Source: Gibbula magus
Taxonomy: Eukaryota; Mollusca; Gastropoda; Trochida; Trochidae
DNA length: 64,000 nucleotides
Direction of reading: 5' to 3'
NCBI GenBank assembly: GCA_936450465.1
Contig: OW388289.1
Span: 79,935,093 to 79,999,092 of the forward strand
In this document: positions 13,101 to 21,976 of the stretch, in pieces
How positions within the stretch are numbered: position 1 is the stretch's first letter
Layout of the letters: each line of letters starts with the position of its first letter
Notes under the pieces: generated by a model
Told to the model about the DNA's origin: nothing
What the model saw: the letters and a program-made list of their open reading frames with translations, nothing else
Databases searched by the model: none
Position numbers and translations under genes: made by a program

Positions 13101-16100
13101 GATCATTGTATGTTTTAAAAGATCATTACACTTAGTTTAATATGTGAATATAGTTACGTTACAAATTGTGATACAGAAATATTTACATGTCACAAAAAAA
13201 AATATACATCCAGTTAAATGTTTTTCATCTTTGTAAGCTTGAATATAATTGACCTATAACGAATGCATTATAGTACTCCTGGTGACGTCAGATTTACTTT
13301 TTGTAACACAATTAACATAAAATACTCACAATACCATGATCCTCTGAAATGATTCAGCATTATATACATACCATAAATTGTTATTAAAAAAAATCACTGT
13401 ATCTATTAGTAATTTCAAACACTTATTTGACCCAGCGTCTAATCAAGGCAGATGATTATTCAAGGCAGGCAATTGTTTTTTTTAAGTCATAATATGTCTG
13501 ACATTTTTAAAAATTTCAACAAAAACTTCAGTATCAGATCTTTTAAATTATGACTATTGTAAACCAAGTTCTTGCCATGAGGTTCAAAGTTGCAAAATAT
13601 GCCTATATGCCGTAAGTATATTTAAAAAGGAAGTATTCTCTAGTTTGTCTACATTTATTAAATTTAATCAAGGGATTATTCAAGACAGGTGATTGTTCAT
13701 TTCAACAAGGCTTAAGGGCTAAGACTTGCAATTTTAAAAGGCAACAATTATACAAGGCAGACGATTATTTCAGGATTTACAGTAAACATATATCACCCAA
13801 AACTTTGTTCCACAGGAGCTTTTGCTTGTGTGAGATATAGAGGATACTAAACGACCTTCTATTTAATACCATTTTTATTAAACGAGTTAATGATTGTGTA
13901 TAAAATGAGCGAAAGCGAGTTTGATACACAATCATTCACGAATTTAATAAAAATGGTATTGAATAGAAGAAGTTTAGTATTCTGTTTATTACTCGCCCAC
14001 CTATAATCCAGCGAAACAGACGACATGGCTCTGAAACTATGAGTTCCTGCTAGTCTGATACCATTGTGACGACGTTACTCCCATTATGACGTCATAACTA
14101 CAAACCATTTTGACGTCATACCTGCGGCGGTATTACACAAGTTTAATATTGCCATATAAATATTACACTGCAGTATCTTACCGGCAAGTAATAACAATCG
14201 TTTTGACAGTTGATGTTGGATAATGGTCAACTACATATCTACATTACAATGCTTTGACATCACCTGCTTCACATTGCTATGACCTCAAATATTGATGGTG
14301 TGGCAATGCTTTCCTTTCTACACTTAAATCTGTTGGCAGTGCTGTGACAAAGATGTGCAATTTTTTACTTGAAAAGTATTGAAAATGACTTTGGATGATG
14401 AATAAAACCTCACTCCGATGCCTTAAAATATCATTGAAAAAAATAAAATAACCTAAGAAAAGGATCGCATTTATGACGACATGAGTTGATGTATTTCATT
14501 TCAGAAGACAATTTGGTGAGATTCCCTACAGCTGTATCTCGAAAGCATGCTCACCTACTGGTGTATCTTAGTTCAAGTATTGTGTAATTTGGAATGTCTT
14601 TGAGTCATCATATCGCAAAAACTAAACTGATCATTTGGAAAGTTACCCGTCTATATTGTCAGAGTTTGAAAACTTGCACCACTGATGTGACGATCACAAT
14701 CATGATAACACTCATTGAGAAAAGTAAAATATTCTTGGCAAGCCTCAAATATTTGTAACTCCACAATTTGTGTAGATATATTTGATATCAGAAGACACTT
14801 CGGTGACATTCTCTATTTAGCTAATGGAAAAACAAAGTTTTCCTAAATCAAAATAACACTAGGAAGATTTTCTGGATAACAACTTCTTTAAAGTGAAAAT
14901 ATACAATGTTTCGGAGTACATACTCACTCCTTCATCAGGTGGAAAGAGCGATGAAGGAGTATGAACTCCGAAATGTCGTGTATTTTCACATTAAAGAAGT
15001 TGTTCTCCAGAATATTTTCCTGTTCTTATGTTTACCACTTCTAAATGCCCTTCAAAGACCTGAAATAACACTACATCGTTATTTCAGTATTTACCACCAA
15101 TGCCTAACTGTCACGATCTGTTGTCAGTGTTCCACTGAGTGTGGTCTGGGAGAAAGGACGAGGACCGTTAAGTGTGAGTCCATCTCAGGAGATACGGCAC
15201 CAGACCACCAGTGCGGTCTCACCAGACCCGAACACAAGGAGATCTGTGACATGGGCTCATGCGCTGAGGGATGGTACCACACCAAGTGGGCATCTCAGGT
15301 GGGTACCCTGCTTGGGAATATTAGCTACTGGACTGTAAGATGATTTTACAATATCAAACTTTTAGAAAAGTCAACTTAACATCATGGTAAGTAAACTTGC
15401 ATGCCACTTGGATAGTGAACAAATATTATAATGATTCTTAATTTCTTCAAGAAAATAAACAATTTACATGTAACATTGTTAAAATTAGGATAACACTACC
15501 TTCAATAGTACAAATTCTCGTACTTTTATGGGTACAGTCTAGCACTGACTGTACGAACAGCTTACCACACGACCACGGGCCCCAAAAAAGTATTTGTACT
15601 ATTGAAGGTAGTGTTATCCAAATTGTAACAATGTTATACGTAAATAGTTTATTTTCATGAAGGAATTAGGAATCATTTATCAAAGGCAGTTGTTGGCTGG
15701 ATGTCCTTGGATTTGACAGGCTTCACAAGTGACAAACTTGCCATGTTTACTGATTTAGGACCACCCGACTAGGCTTATCATTTGCCTTTAAGAACATTTA
15801 TGTGTCGCCAAGGTGCTTTGAATGTACAAATGTCAACTAATTCATGACTATCTCGTAGATTTTCATTTCACACTTTGTTTATATTGGATTTGTGTCAATT
15901 CAGCGTTTCACATACATATAATAAACACCAAACTGGATTGAAATTTATGAGTGTGATGTAGGTCATTTTGAAGTAAATGACAAAACTTTTAACAAAGTTG
16001 CCTAAACTATCAAAAGAGAATGTTACCTCATCCGGTGTTAATTCTTTTCGCACAACATATCTGCTGTCCTTGTAAAAGACTTAAAGAGTATTGAGTTCTT

Positions 16101-19100
16101 CACTTTACAAAGACAGTTTCTTCTAATGCTAATTTTAAAAAACACATGTGCACGTGTTCGTTATTTTATTCTTTTATTTTGAACTACACAGGTAAAATTT
16201 AATATAATATTTCTTCATATATTTTATACGCCCACCTTAATGTTTCATTTTATATATATAGAGAAGAAGAAGAAGGGTTTATTTCTTATATAGGCCGTGA
16301 GACCCATCGTACAAAGTGGTACACAGATTAATTTGAGTTACCTTCAAAATGTAACGTTTACAGGCGCAGAGTATACATATTCCAAGAATGTTTCAACATT
16401 ATTGATAATATTTATGTCGATGATGTACATTCACTGTGGAGGGAGTAAAAATAGCCATCGATAGTTTTAGGTATTAAACGCTGTCCTCTTAGCGTTTACA
16501 GATATAGACAACATGGATTTCATCTTCAATACTTTTACAATGTTTACATAATACAATATCATCATGGCAAGTGAGAACGCCTCGTCTTAAATTTTTAATT
16601 CCTAGTGAATAACATCCTGATCTAAACAATGTGAACGGTCGCTTTGACCTATTGCTAATGTTCAATAGTAAGTACTTTTCTCAGGTTAACATAGATTTAT
16701 GGGAATTATAAAATGATAGCGAAGGAGGGAAGACTGCCACACTTGTCTTGAACAATTACTTATTCTCTCAGTAAACATACATAAAAACATCTCTATGTCA
16801 GTGTATGTCACCAACATCTTGTGAGATCCAAGTTGCACCGAAATCAAAGTTAAAAAACAATTCACTCTCATGCCGAGTCCAAGTGGGACGTTTCCTGAAT
16901 TCAATAGATAATAAAAATTGATAAGATTGATATGGATATCGATTTTGTTCCATTCGTAAAAGCCTAAGCCAGTATTTGATACATTTTACATAATAGACAT
17001 TTCTCAGTGGTACCCTCCCGCATGCAACTGCATATATTTATATAACTATTCATTATTTGGTGTTTCTCATACATGGTTAAATTATCACTACAAATGATTC
17101 CATTCAGAAATATTATTTATAATGTTTACCAATACCGGTACTGGTATTTCTCCCGCAGTGTAAAGCAGAGTGTGACCTGGTACGAAAGTGCAAATACCGG
17201 TAATCTCATTCTGAAATCAGTCACAAGTATATTTCTCTATCACTCTATTTCTAATACAGTGTAATGCGGAGTGTGGCTCAGGTCACTACGTTCGGAAGAC
17301 GTTCTGTTCCGGGGACGATGGAAGCCAGCTCCCAGAAGCCAAGTGTTCAAGCGGAAAGAAACCCCGCACCAAAAAGTCCTGTAAAGATAATCCTCCATGT
17401 GGTGGCAAGTGGTTTGCTGGACCTTGGTCAAGGGTGATTATTATAGATTATTGGTTTCCTAAAAATGTTTGCAAATATTATGTTGGTTAATTTATCTTGT
17501 TTAAGTTCTTATTGTCCCTATTATTTTATAACTTCTAGTCTTCTAATAACATTGATTTCATATAGAAGCATATACCGGTACGGGTATGAAGATAACAGTG
17601 TGTGAAATAAGCATGTTAATTTGTCTATTGTCATTGCAATATTAAAGAAACATCTCATTTTATTGACTTCAGAATGGCCTTATGTTATACAGAGAAGATA
17701 GATGCACTGAACACTATGCAAGTTTCATATTTGTGACAGAGTGAGGTCACAAGCATTCTTATGAGCTAGGTCTAGTGAGCTGTCCCTTTGTGTCTGGATC
17801 TCTCCCGGAGGTCCCAGGTTCAAATCCCCCCGGATGTTGAAACTTGTATTTATACTTCTCGTTCATAATCACTTATTATTCTTCTATTGCAGTGCAATGC
17901 GACGTGTGGTTACTCCCTGAAGAAGAGAGACGTTGTCTGTATGAAGAAACTCAGCTCCAAACTGCACACGATCGTGTCAGAGGTCAACTGCGTGGCTGAA
18001 GACCGTCCAGTGAGCGAGGAGATCTGCGGTGATCTTCCACCCTGTCAGCCTGAGTGGTACATGACCCCCTGGGGAACTGTGAGTATACATGCTATTCAGG
18101 GTTATCTCCCCTCATTCATAGATTCACTGTTAAAGGGATTTCATCCCTGGCAGAACAAGACTATTAAACTTGAATGAAATTAAGAAATCTAGAAATTGGT
18201 ATGATAAAGAATGAAGGCAATATTTATGTATATACGACTTACATTGTTGCTTGATGACATAAGAATCTATGTCGAAATTTTGCAATATAATGCCGAATAA
18301 AGAAGTTATATATTCATAAATATTGTCTTCATTCTTAAAAATTAAGAAAATCTAGATTTACTTCTTTAATGTGAACATGCACACCATTTATGAGTATATT
18401 CTTACTATATACTCCTTCATCAGGTATAATGTGGGATCATAATAGAATTTGATACATAAATAATATACATGATATTAACAATAGTGAGGAAACTCAATCA
18501 AGGAGATTAAAAATCATGTACGGTTATGCAATAAGGACTTGCAAAACAAACATGAGGAGTTAATACTTTCTAGGTAAAACAAAGACTGGCTAGTAGGCTT
18601 TACTGAAGTGTTGACTACATGGTTGTTTGATTGGATTAGTTCCTTAGGCAGTAAATACTATGTATACATGCCATACCATTGATAGTTAATTAATTATTCA
18701 AAATATTAGGCTGCAATTTGAGACAGGGAAGAACTTCAACACACACACTATTATCAATCACTAGGGGTGACTATTGACCGAAAGAGACTATTGCGATAGC
18801 GATAGACTATTGTAACTCACTATTGCAATAACTATTGTGATAGGGTTTTTTGTACAAATACACAATAATCAGCGGGATTACTTATAGGTTTTAGTAGAAA
18901 TGTTTAATTGATGTGAGGACTATGGAACAAAAATCAGTAAAGAAATCATAAATGAAAAGACTTTTTGTCATTTTGCTATTTCCTATCTCTAGTTCTTCCT
19001 TTTTGACATTCTAAAATGAAAAATCTTGAATTAAATGCAGTGAAGCTTGTGTAAATCATTCATAATTAAGGAAAATTTAATAGTTTCGATAGTATCGATA

Positions 19101-20247
19101 GTTGACCTTACTATTGCGATAGCGATAGTGTTTTTGTATATACTATCGATATAGTACTATTGCCAATCCAACTATTGCGATGCATCGATAGTTCGATGTG
19201 TTGTTACACCCCCAATTATCACGTTCTTGAAGACAGGACATCAGTATACTATACTCAATATTCTCTTACAGTGTTCTGCCAGCTGTGACACCGGCGTGAA
19301 GAACCGTGAGGTGAAATGTCTGGATTCAAACCTCCAACCCAGTCCAGAGTGTACGAAAAGATTGAAACCCAGCGAGCGCCAATCTTGCAACAAGCAGTCT
19401 TGTCGGAGTAGGACCCGCCCTCGGCCTCAGCCTCGGGCACCATCCGCCATTACCAATAGACAGATCCAGAAGGATGCTGGAGGCGGTAAGAGATCATGGA
19501 GGATATATATAACACTTTAACTTCCCTCACAAGGGTCCTTGCATCATTCTCCATCACTAGCATATATAAGTCTTGCTGCATTTCATGAACTTTTCTGTGC
19601 TAGTATAGCAGCATGTTTCGTCAGAATTGCATAGTGTGTGCTGCTACATTGGCACAGAAAAGTTGATGAATTGTAGCAAGGCTTAAATTAGCCAGCGATG
19701 GAGACTGGCATGAGTTATTACTTACAGGGGATTATTTTTTTCAATTTAATATATTTAATTACTTTATTACTTGAATCAAGGATGTTACAAATATTGTTAT
19801 TGGTTTTGACCAAAAAGGGAATTCTAAATAAAAGTGACATAATAAATAAAAGGTCAAACTATTGTACAGAGACCAAATGTCAAATGTCTCATAAAACTCT
19901 AGGAATTGTCAGAAAATGATGTAATAACTTAGAATAAACTTTGGACATCATTCTCAACATTATATATTTTGGTATATTCTTTATAAAATCTTGACAGTGA
20001 TGGTATAAAAATTTAATATACAATATATTATCATTGTAAATTCTGTCCGAAATTTTGTCAGGTTTAAGTCTAAACTTGTTTTATGTATAGTAAACATGGA
20101 AAATTGTTTTTTCAAGGCGGTGAATGCAAGGACTACAACTCTGGACGATGCCTTTTCGTAAAACAGGCGCGACTTTGCCGATATTCATTTTACAAAGAGC
20201 AGTGTTGCAAGGCTTGTCAGGAATATATACAAGAAAAACACCACTAG
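1308..20247 (+). CDS. ADAMTS-like (ADAMTSL family) secreted matrix protein, 3' nine exons (5' part outside window)
   Basis: Nine exons (1308-1486, 2306-3137, 9596-9725, 10404-10608, 15128-15298, 17260-17433, 17893-18078, 19272-19485, 20117-20247) join with matching phases into 739 residues and a stop. Domain order in this partial protein: end of the ADAM-TS spacer (about 1-80), a basic low-complexity linker (about 80-318), six TSRs starting near residues 322, 380, 442, 499, 557 and 619, and a PLAC domain (700-730). No metalloprotease domain is visible, but that part would lie upstream, so an ADAMTS protease is not strictly excluded. Spacer plus TSR tandem plus PLAC, with a divergent long linker, fits the ADAMTSL2/4/6 type best. 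Family members are secreted glycoproteins that bind fibrillin or other matrix components and modulate TGF-beta signalling. Three TSRs (1, 2, 5) carry the C-x-x-(S/T)-C-G O-fucosylation consensus; TSR3, 4 and 6 do not. The exact orthologue is unresolved. Confidence 0.9.
1505..1887. mobile_element. MITE family A, 5'-truncated copy
   Basis: It matches the 61173-61668 copy along its length: a shared stretch 'GTGCTG.TTTCTGTT' near the start, 'CATTACCAACCCAAATT' in the middle, and an 'AACAACACAATG' terminus. It lacks the 5' terminal repeat and starts about 20 bp after the donor of ADAMTSL exon W1, so an insertion lies almost against the splice site. Confidence 0.6.
2306..3137 (+). CDS. ADAMTSL exon W2: end of spacer, basic linker, start of TSR1
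   Basis: The acceptor TTACAG ends at 2305 and the donor is GTGAGT at 3138. Phase 0 in matches W1; phase 1 out. The first residues (LLYHHNPGIMYQFTIP) complete the spacer, which in this family typically ends NPGxxYxYxIP. About 240 residues of Arg/His/Asn/Ser/Gln-rich sequence follow, including HRNHHRSNHGHHGNRNHH and RRRHNRRR. The exon ends in WKISGFSDCSLTCGG, the first half of TSR1, where the second conserved Trp is replaced by Phe. A single 832-nt exon carries the whole linker. The start codon within it at 2336 is an internal Met, not a gene start. Confidence 0.9.
5133..5426. mobile_element. Dispersed non-autonomous element (AGCTCATC family), copy
   Basis: It starts AGCTCATCTGGACTGAAAGG, continues with 'GGCATGGCGTCCGTCCGTC' and a 'CTTTTCCAGAACCAGTGACT' block, and ends near TTGATGAACTACAG. 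Related copies are at about 3215-3597, 25573-26951, 39530-40063 and 60405-60672. The best copy has AGCTCATCAGG at the start and CCTGATGAGCT at the end as short inverted termini. Confidence 0.6.
7502..8028. mobile_element. MITE family C, degenerate copy
   Basis: The ends are TTAAAGGCGCTGTAGCATG and the inverse of a 'GTGCTACAGCCTAAG' end. This is a diverged version of the perfect 25-nt inverted repeats found at 42489-42850. There is no coding capacity. Confidence 0.5.
9596..9725 (+). CDS. ADAMTSL exon W3: second half of TSR1
   Basis: The acceptor TCCTGCAG ends at 9595 and the donor GTCAGT starts at 9726. The split Gly codon from W2 is completed, then YQETKILCVKG...CDP...RVSCNNQPCPP follows. 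The spacing of C-V, C-D-P and C-N-x-Q-x-C matches a group 2 TSR of ADAMTS proteins. It ends with GG of a Gly codon (phase 2). The intron before it is the longest of the gene (6.46 kb). Confidence 0.88.
9791..10102. repeat. 39-bp minisatellite, about 8 copies
   Basis: Head-to-tail units of the type 'ATATGTTTCAAGG.CAATCC', period 39 bp, lie in the intron between ADAMTSL W3 and W4. Because 39 is a multiple of 3 and the unit lacks stops, long open frames appear on both strands (for example a 13-residue period with MFQGQSMPF). I regard these as artefacts: the array lies between a good donor (9726) and a good acceptor (10403). Confidence 0.85.
10103..10168. repeat. (TA)n microsatellite
   Basis: About 33 TA dinucleotides directly abut the last 39-bp minisatellite unit and are followed by another partial unit ('TTTCAAGGCC'). 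The TA tract therefore seems to have expanded inside the minisatellite. Confidence 0.9.
10404..10608 (+). CDS. ADAMTSL exon W4: TSR2 and start of TSR3
   Basis: The acceptor is ATTCTAG and the donor AAG|GTAGAG. The Gly codon is completed, then WEPDEWSECSSTCGKGIQTR...VECKR starts TSR2, including the O-fucose consensus C-S-S-T-C-G. MCEIKPC ends TSR2, and WKIGKWEK opens TSR3. The exon ends in phase 0 just before the first Cys of TSR3; the same boundary recurs in every following TSR exon. Confidence 0.9.
13843..13981. repeat. Long imperfect palindrome (hairpin)
   Basis: The left arm contains 'TTTAATACCATTTTTATTAA' and 'AATGATTGTGTA'; the right arm carries their reverse complements. The arms are about 55 nt with a roughly 20-nt centre ('GAGCGAAAGCGAG') that is itself near-palindromic. 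The flanks match too ('GATACTAAAC' versus 'GTTTAGTATTC'). Confidence 0.8.
14861..15023. repeat. Fold-back repeat with ~73-nt arms
   Basis: The left arm (14861-14935) includes 'ACAACTTCTTTAAAGTG' and 'CATACTCACTCCTTCAT'. The right arm (14951-15023) is its reverse complement with about ten mismatches. The loop is 15 nt. Half-arm relatives occur near 18360-18425 and 58700-58800 ('GAAGATACACAATGTTTC'), so this is a dispersed family. It ends about 105 bp before ADAMTSL exon W5. Confidence 0.8.
15128..15298 (+). CDS. ADAMTSL exon W5: TSR3 body and start of TSR4
   Basis: 57 codons, phase 0 to phase 0. The acceptor TTGTCAG ends at 15127; the donor is CAG|GTGGGT. It encodes CSTECGLGERTRTVKC...EICDMGSC, then WYHTKWASQ. 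The position normally O-fucosylated is Glu (C-S-T-E-C-G), so this repeat lacks the consensus. The open frame upstream of 15128 belongs to a palindromic repeat (14861-15023), not to the gene. Confidence 0.9.
15430..15675. repeat. Fold-back element with ~85-nt arms
   Basis: The left arm (15430-15515) contains 'GATAACACTACCTTCAATAG'; the right arm (15590-15675) contains its reverse complement, with outer parts ('GAAAATAAAC') also paired. The spacer is about 75 nt. No coding capacity. It lies in the intron between W5 and W6. Confidence 0.8.
15676..17259 (+). other. Rest of ADAMTSL intron between W5 and W6
   Basis: AT-rich intronic sequence. Around 16260-16690 base composition changes and several short open frames appear ('AGGCCGTGAGACCCATCG' region), possibly an old retroelement tail, but I recognise no domain there. 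Nothing else stands out. Confidence 0.4.
17260..17433 (+). CDS. ADAMTSL exon W6: TSR4 body and start of TSR5
   Basis: 58 codons, phase 0 to 0. The acceptor AATACAG ends at 17259; the donor is AGG|GTGATT. It encodes CNAECGSGHYVRKTFC...KKSCKDNPPC, then WFAGPWSR. Like TSR3 it has Glu where O-fucose is normally attached. Confidence 0.9.
17745..17840 (+). repeat. Possible tRNA-derived SINE fragment
   Basis: A perfect RNA polymerase III B box, GGTTCAAATCC, occurs at 17817-17827, preceded by a GC-richer tRNA-like stretch ('GGATCTCTCCCGGAGGTC'). I could not find a matching A box or a folded cloverleaf, so this is not called as a tRNA gene. Confidence 0.35.
17893..18078 (+). CDS. ADAMTSL exon W7: TSR5 body and start of TSR6
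   Basis: 62 codons, phase 0 to 0. The acceptor ATTGCAG ends at 17892; the donor is ACT|GTGAGT. It encodes CNATCGYSLKKRDVVC...EEICGDLPPC, then WYMTPWGT. It contains the C-N-A-T-C-G O-fucosylation consensus. Confidence 0.9.
18764..19217. repeat. GATA/CGATAG-rich MITE-like element
   Basis: The stretch is bounded by 'CACTAGGGGTGACTATTG' and 'GTTGTTACACCCCCAATT', giving a short inverted GGGGTG terminus, and is filled with CGATAG/CTATCG motifs. This resembles hAT-type MITE ends, but no clear target-site duplication was established. It ends about 55 bp before ADAMTSL exon W8. Confidence 0.4.
19272..19485 (+). CDS. ADAMTSL exon W8: TSR6 body and Pro/Arg linker
   Basis: 71 codons plus one base. The acceptor CTTACAG ends at 19271; the donor is GCG|GTAAGA. 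It encodes CSASCDTGVKNREVKC...QSCNKQSC, then a short RTRPRPQPRAPS basic-proline linker leading to PLAC. Asp replaces the Gly after the third Cys motif (C-S-A-S-C-D), so the O-fucose consensus is lost. Confidence 0.88.
20117..20247 (+). CDS. ADAMTSL exon W9: PLAC domain and stop codon
   Basis: The acceptor TTTCAAG ends at 20116. The Gly codon is completed, then GECKDYNSGRC, LCRYSFYKEQCCKAC and a short tail ending in HH before TAG (20245-20247). Six cysteines in the order C-x7-C-x8-C-x8-C-C-x2-C are the signature of the PLAC (protease and lacunin) domain that closes papilin, lacunin and many ADAMTS/ADAMTSL proteins. Confidence 0.93.
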
Positions 20248-20507
20248 TCACGGCAGGTTGGACATGCTACTGTTCAGAGACTTAGAGCTGTAATTATAAA
20301 TATGAAGTTGATGAACATTGTGATATCCATTATCATTCTGGGTTTCTAAAATCCAGATGGAAATTTACCATGAAATGGAATGAATTCGACGGATCTATTC
20401 AGATAACGAATAAGTGAGTGATTTGTGGCAACAATTAGACAAGCCATATCAACTGGAGAGCCAGAGTGTAAATTACTGCTGTACCTGTAGAAGATATTGC
20501 AAGTTAA

Positions 20508-21976
20508 CCCTTACGTTGCGTATATATATTTTACCATTTTTAGCCCCTGTGGCGGAATTTACAGGCTCGCAGCTCGCAGCAGTAGTTTGAGCTTATTCAC
20601 TAACGAGCTCTGCTGGCGGAATTTCCAGGCGGCGATTCCGGTACCGTTTTTACGAAATATACCGCATCTACATGGCGAATAAGGACTATATACGGGCGTT
20701 CAATACAAATTCAAGTAGCGACACCCGTACACAAATGGCTAATTCACACCCGAAACTTTGAAACACTTTTCTATGTTTTTTCGTTTTTATTCTATTACTT
20801 TCGAAAGATTGTCTTTAATTCGGGCCTCGTAACATCATAAATACGAAACGAAAAAAATTCCATTTATATACGGAATTGAAGACAAGATGTCTAGCTTCAC
20901 AATGATATAAAAATTATTAGAATGCGACCTTTGGTTATAATTCTATAGCTATGTAAAGCTTGTCTTTATTTCCACCTATAAAATCGTCAATACTTACAAC
21001 ATGTATGCGGCATTGCAAACGGTCGTTCATCGCACTTTTCCAAGAAATCATAATCTCGAACCAGTTGACAAATAAGCACATGTCAACCCAAATATGGTTA
21101 TGTTGTTTGACTTTTCAAATAAACGCTAACCTCGAACCATAACTGATGAAAATATGTTGATTAGTTTGTGTGCCGTTTGGTTTCACATGCCTCTCAGAAA
21201 GGTAAAATTGTATCTTTATTTCTGTGAATAAATCTGCGCATTTTATATAGAATAAAAGATTATTCTTTTCGGTTTATTGTGATATAAAAATTATGAAAAT
21301 TTTAGCCGTGATAAATCTTTTAGAAGTTGTGAAAATCGCCGATTGTTTCAAAATTTATGAAGTGTAAACATGACCTTTTTCACGGCGCTTGCTGTGTCTT
21401 TATTATTTTTTTGAGATTTTCTAATTTTATATGGGAATGTAGTCCATTGTTTCCCCTTTATTTTGCCGTATTTTTTTTGGAAAACAAACTATTCGCTCAC
21501 ATGATATGAAGTGCGGGAGTAAGGCGAGTTAGCGATTTTTTCCCCCGTCTCGCGAGATGCGAGGCAGATAGCAGTCTCGGGCGAGGCAAACCCGAGGCAA
21601 TACAAACACGTGGGTGAAAATAGCCTCAAGCGAATTAATGCTTCGGGGGCTAAGCCCGACAAAATTGGCCTTTTGTAAAGCTAATTATCAATGCGTTACG
21701 GGTCAACAATGCACACGCAATTTGGTATGAATTTTACTTGATATTTCGACCGGACATTCACACAGACTCGTTATCGTGGCTATCTGCGAGATGTATGTAA
21801 ACAAGTTTTCATGTGGCGATATACGGACACACTTCGTCTCGCATTTCGCCTGGGGGGCAAATATAATTATTACTGACCCGGTAAATGCACTAAGTCCAAC
21901 GTACGGGTCTCGCCAAGGGTTCTAACATTTTTCTCTATGAGCCTCCCGGATTATTCCGTCGCCCGCATGTTAAGGG
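20508..21976. mobile_element. piggyBac-type TTAA element, non-autonomous, ~1.47 kb
   Basis: TTAA at 20504-20507 precedes CCCTTACGTTGCG, and the other end reads CGCATGTTAAGGG followed by TTAA at 21977-21980. The termini match at 10 of 13 positions as inverted repeats. TTAA target duplication with CCC-starting ends is typical of piggyBac elements. The interior is GC-richer than its surroundings ('CTCGGGCGAGGCAAACCCGA') and has no transposase frame. It sits 260 bp after the ADAMTSL stop codon. Confidence 0.65.

Larger units (their letters stand above)
10609..15127 (+). other. ADAMTSL intron, mostly featureless AT-rich DNA
   Basis: 4.5 kb between W4 and W5. Apart from the two palindromes near its end (13843-13981 and 14861-15023) I see no coding signal and no recognisable transposon. 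Confidence 0.6.

Noticed and set aside
14906..15343. 145-codon open frame entering ADAMTSL exon W5 from upstream
   Set aside because: The first 70 codons fall in the fold-back repeat and intron; the real exon begins at 15128 after a consensus acceptor and matches the phase of W4.
17817..17827. tRNA gene suggested by a perfect B box
   Set aside because: No A box at the proper distance and no cloverleaf could be drawn by eye; kept only as a possible SINE fragment.
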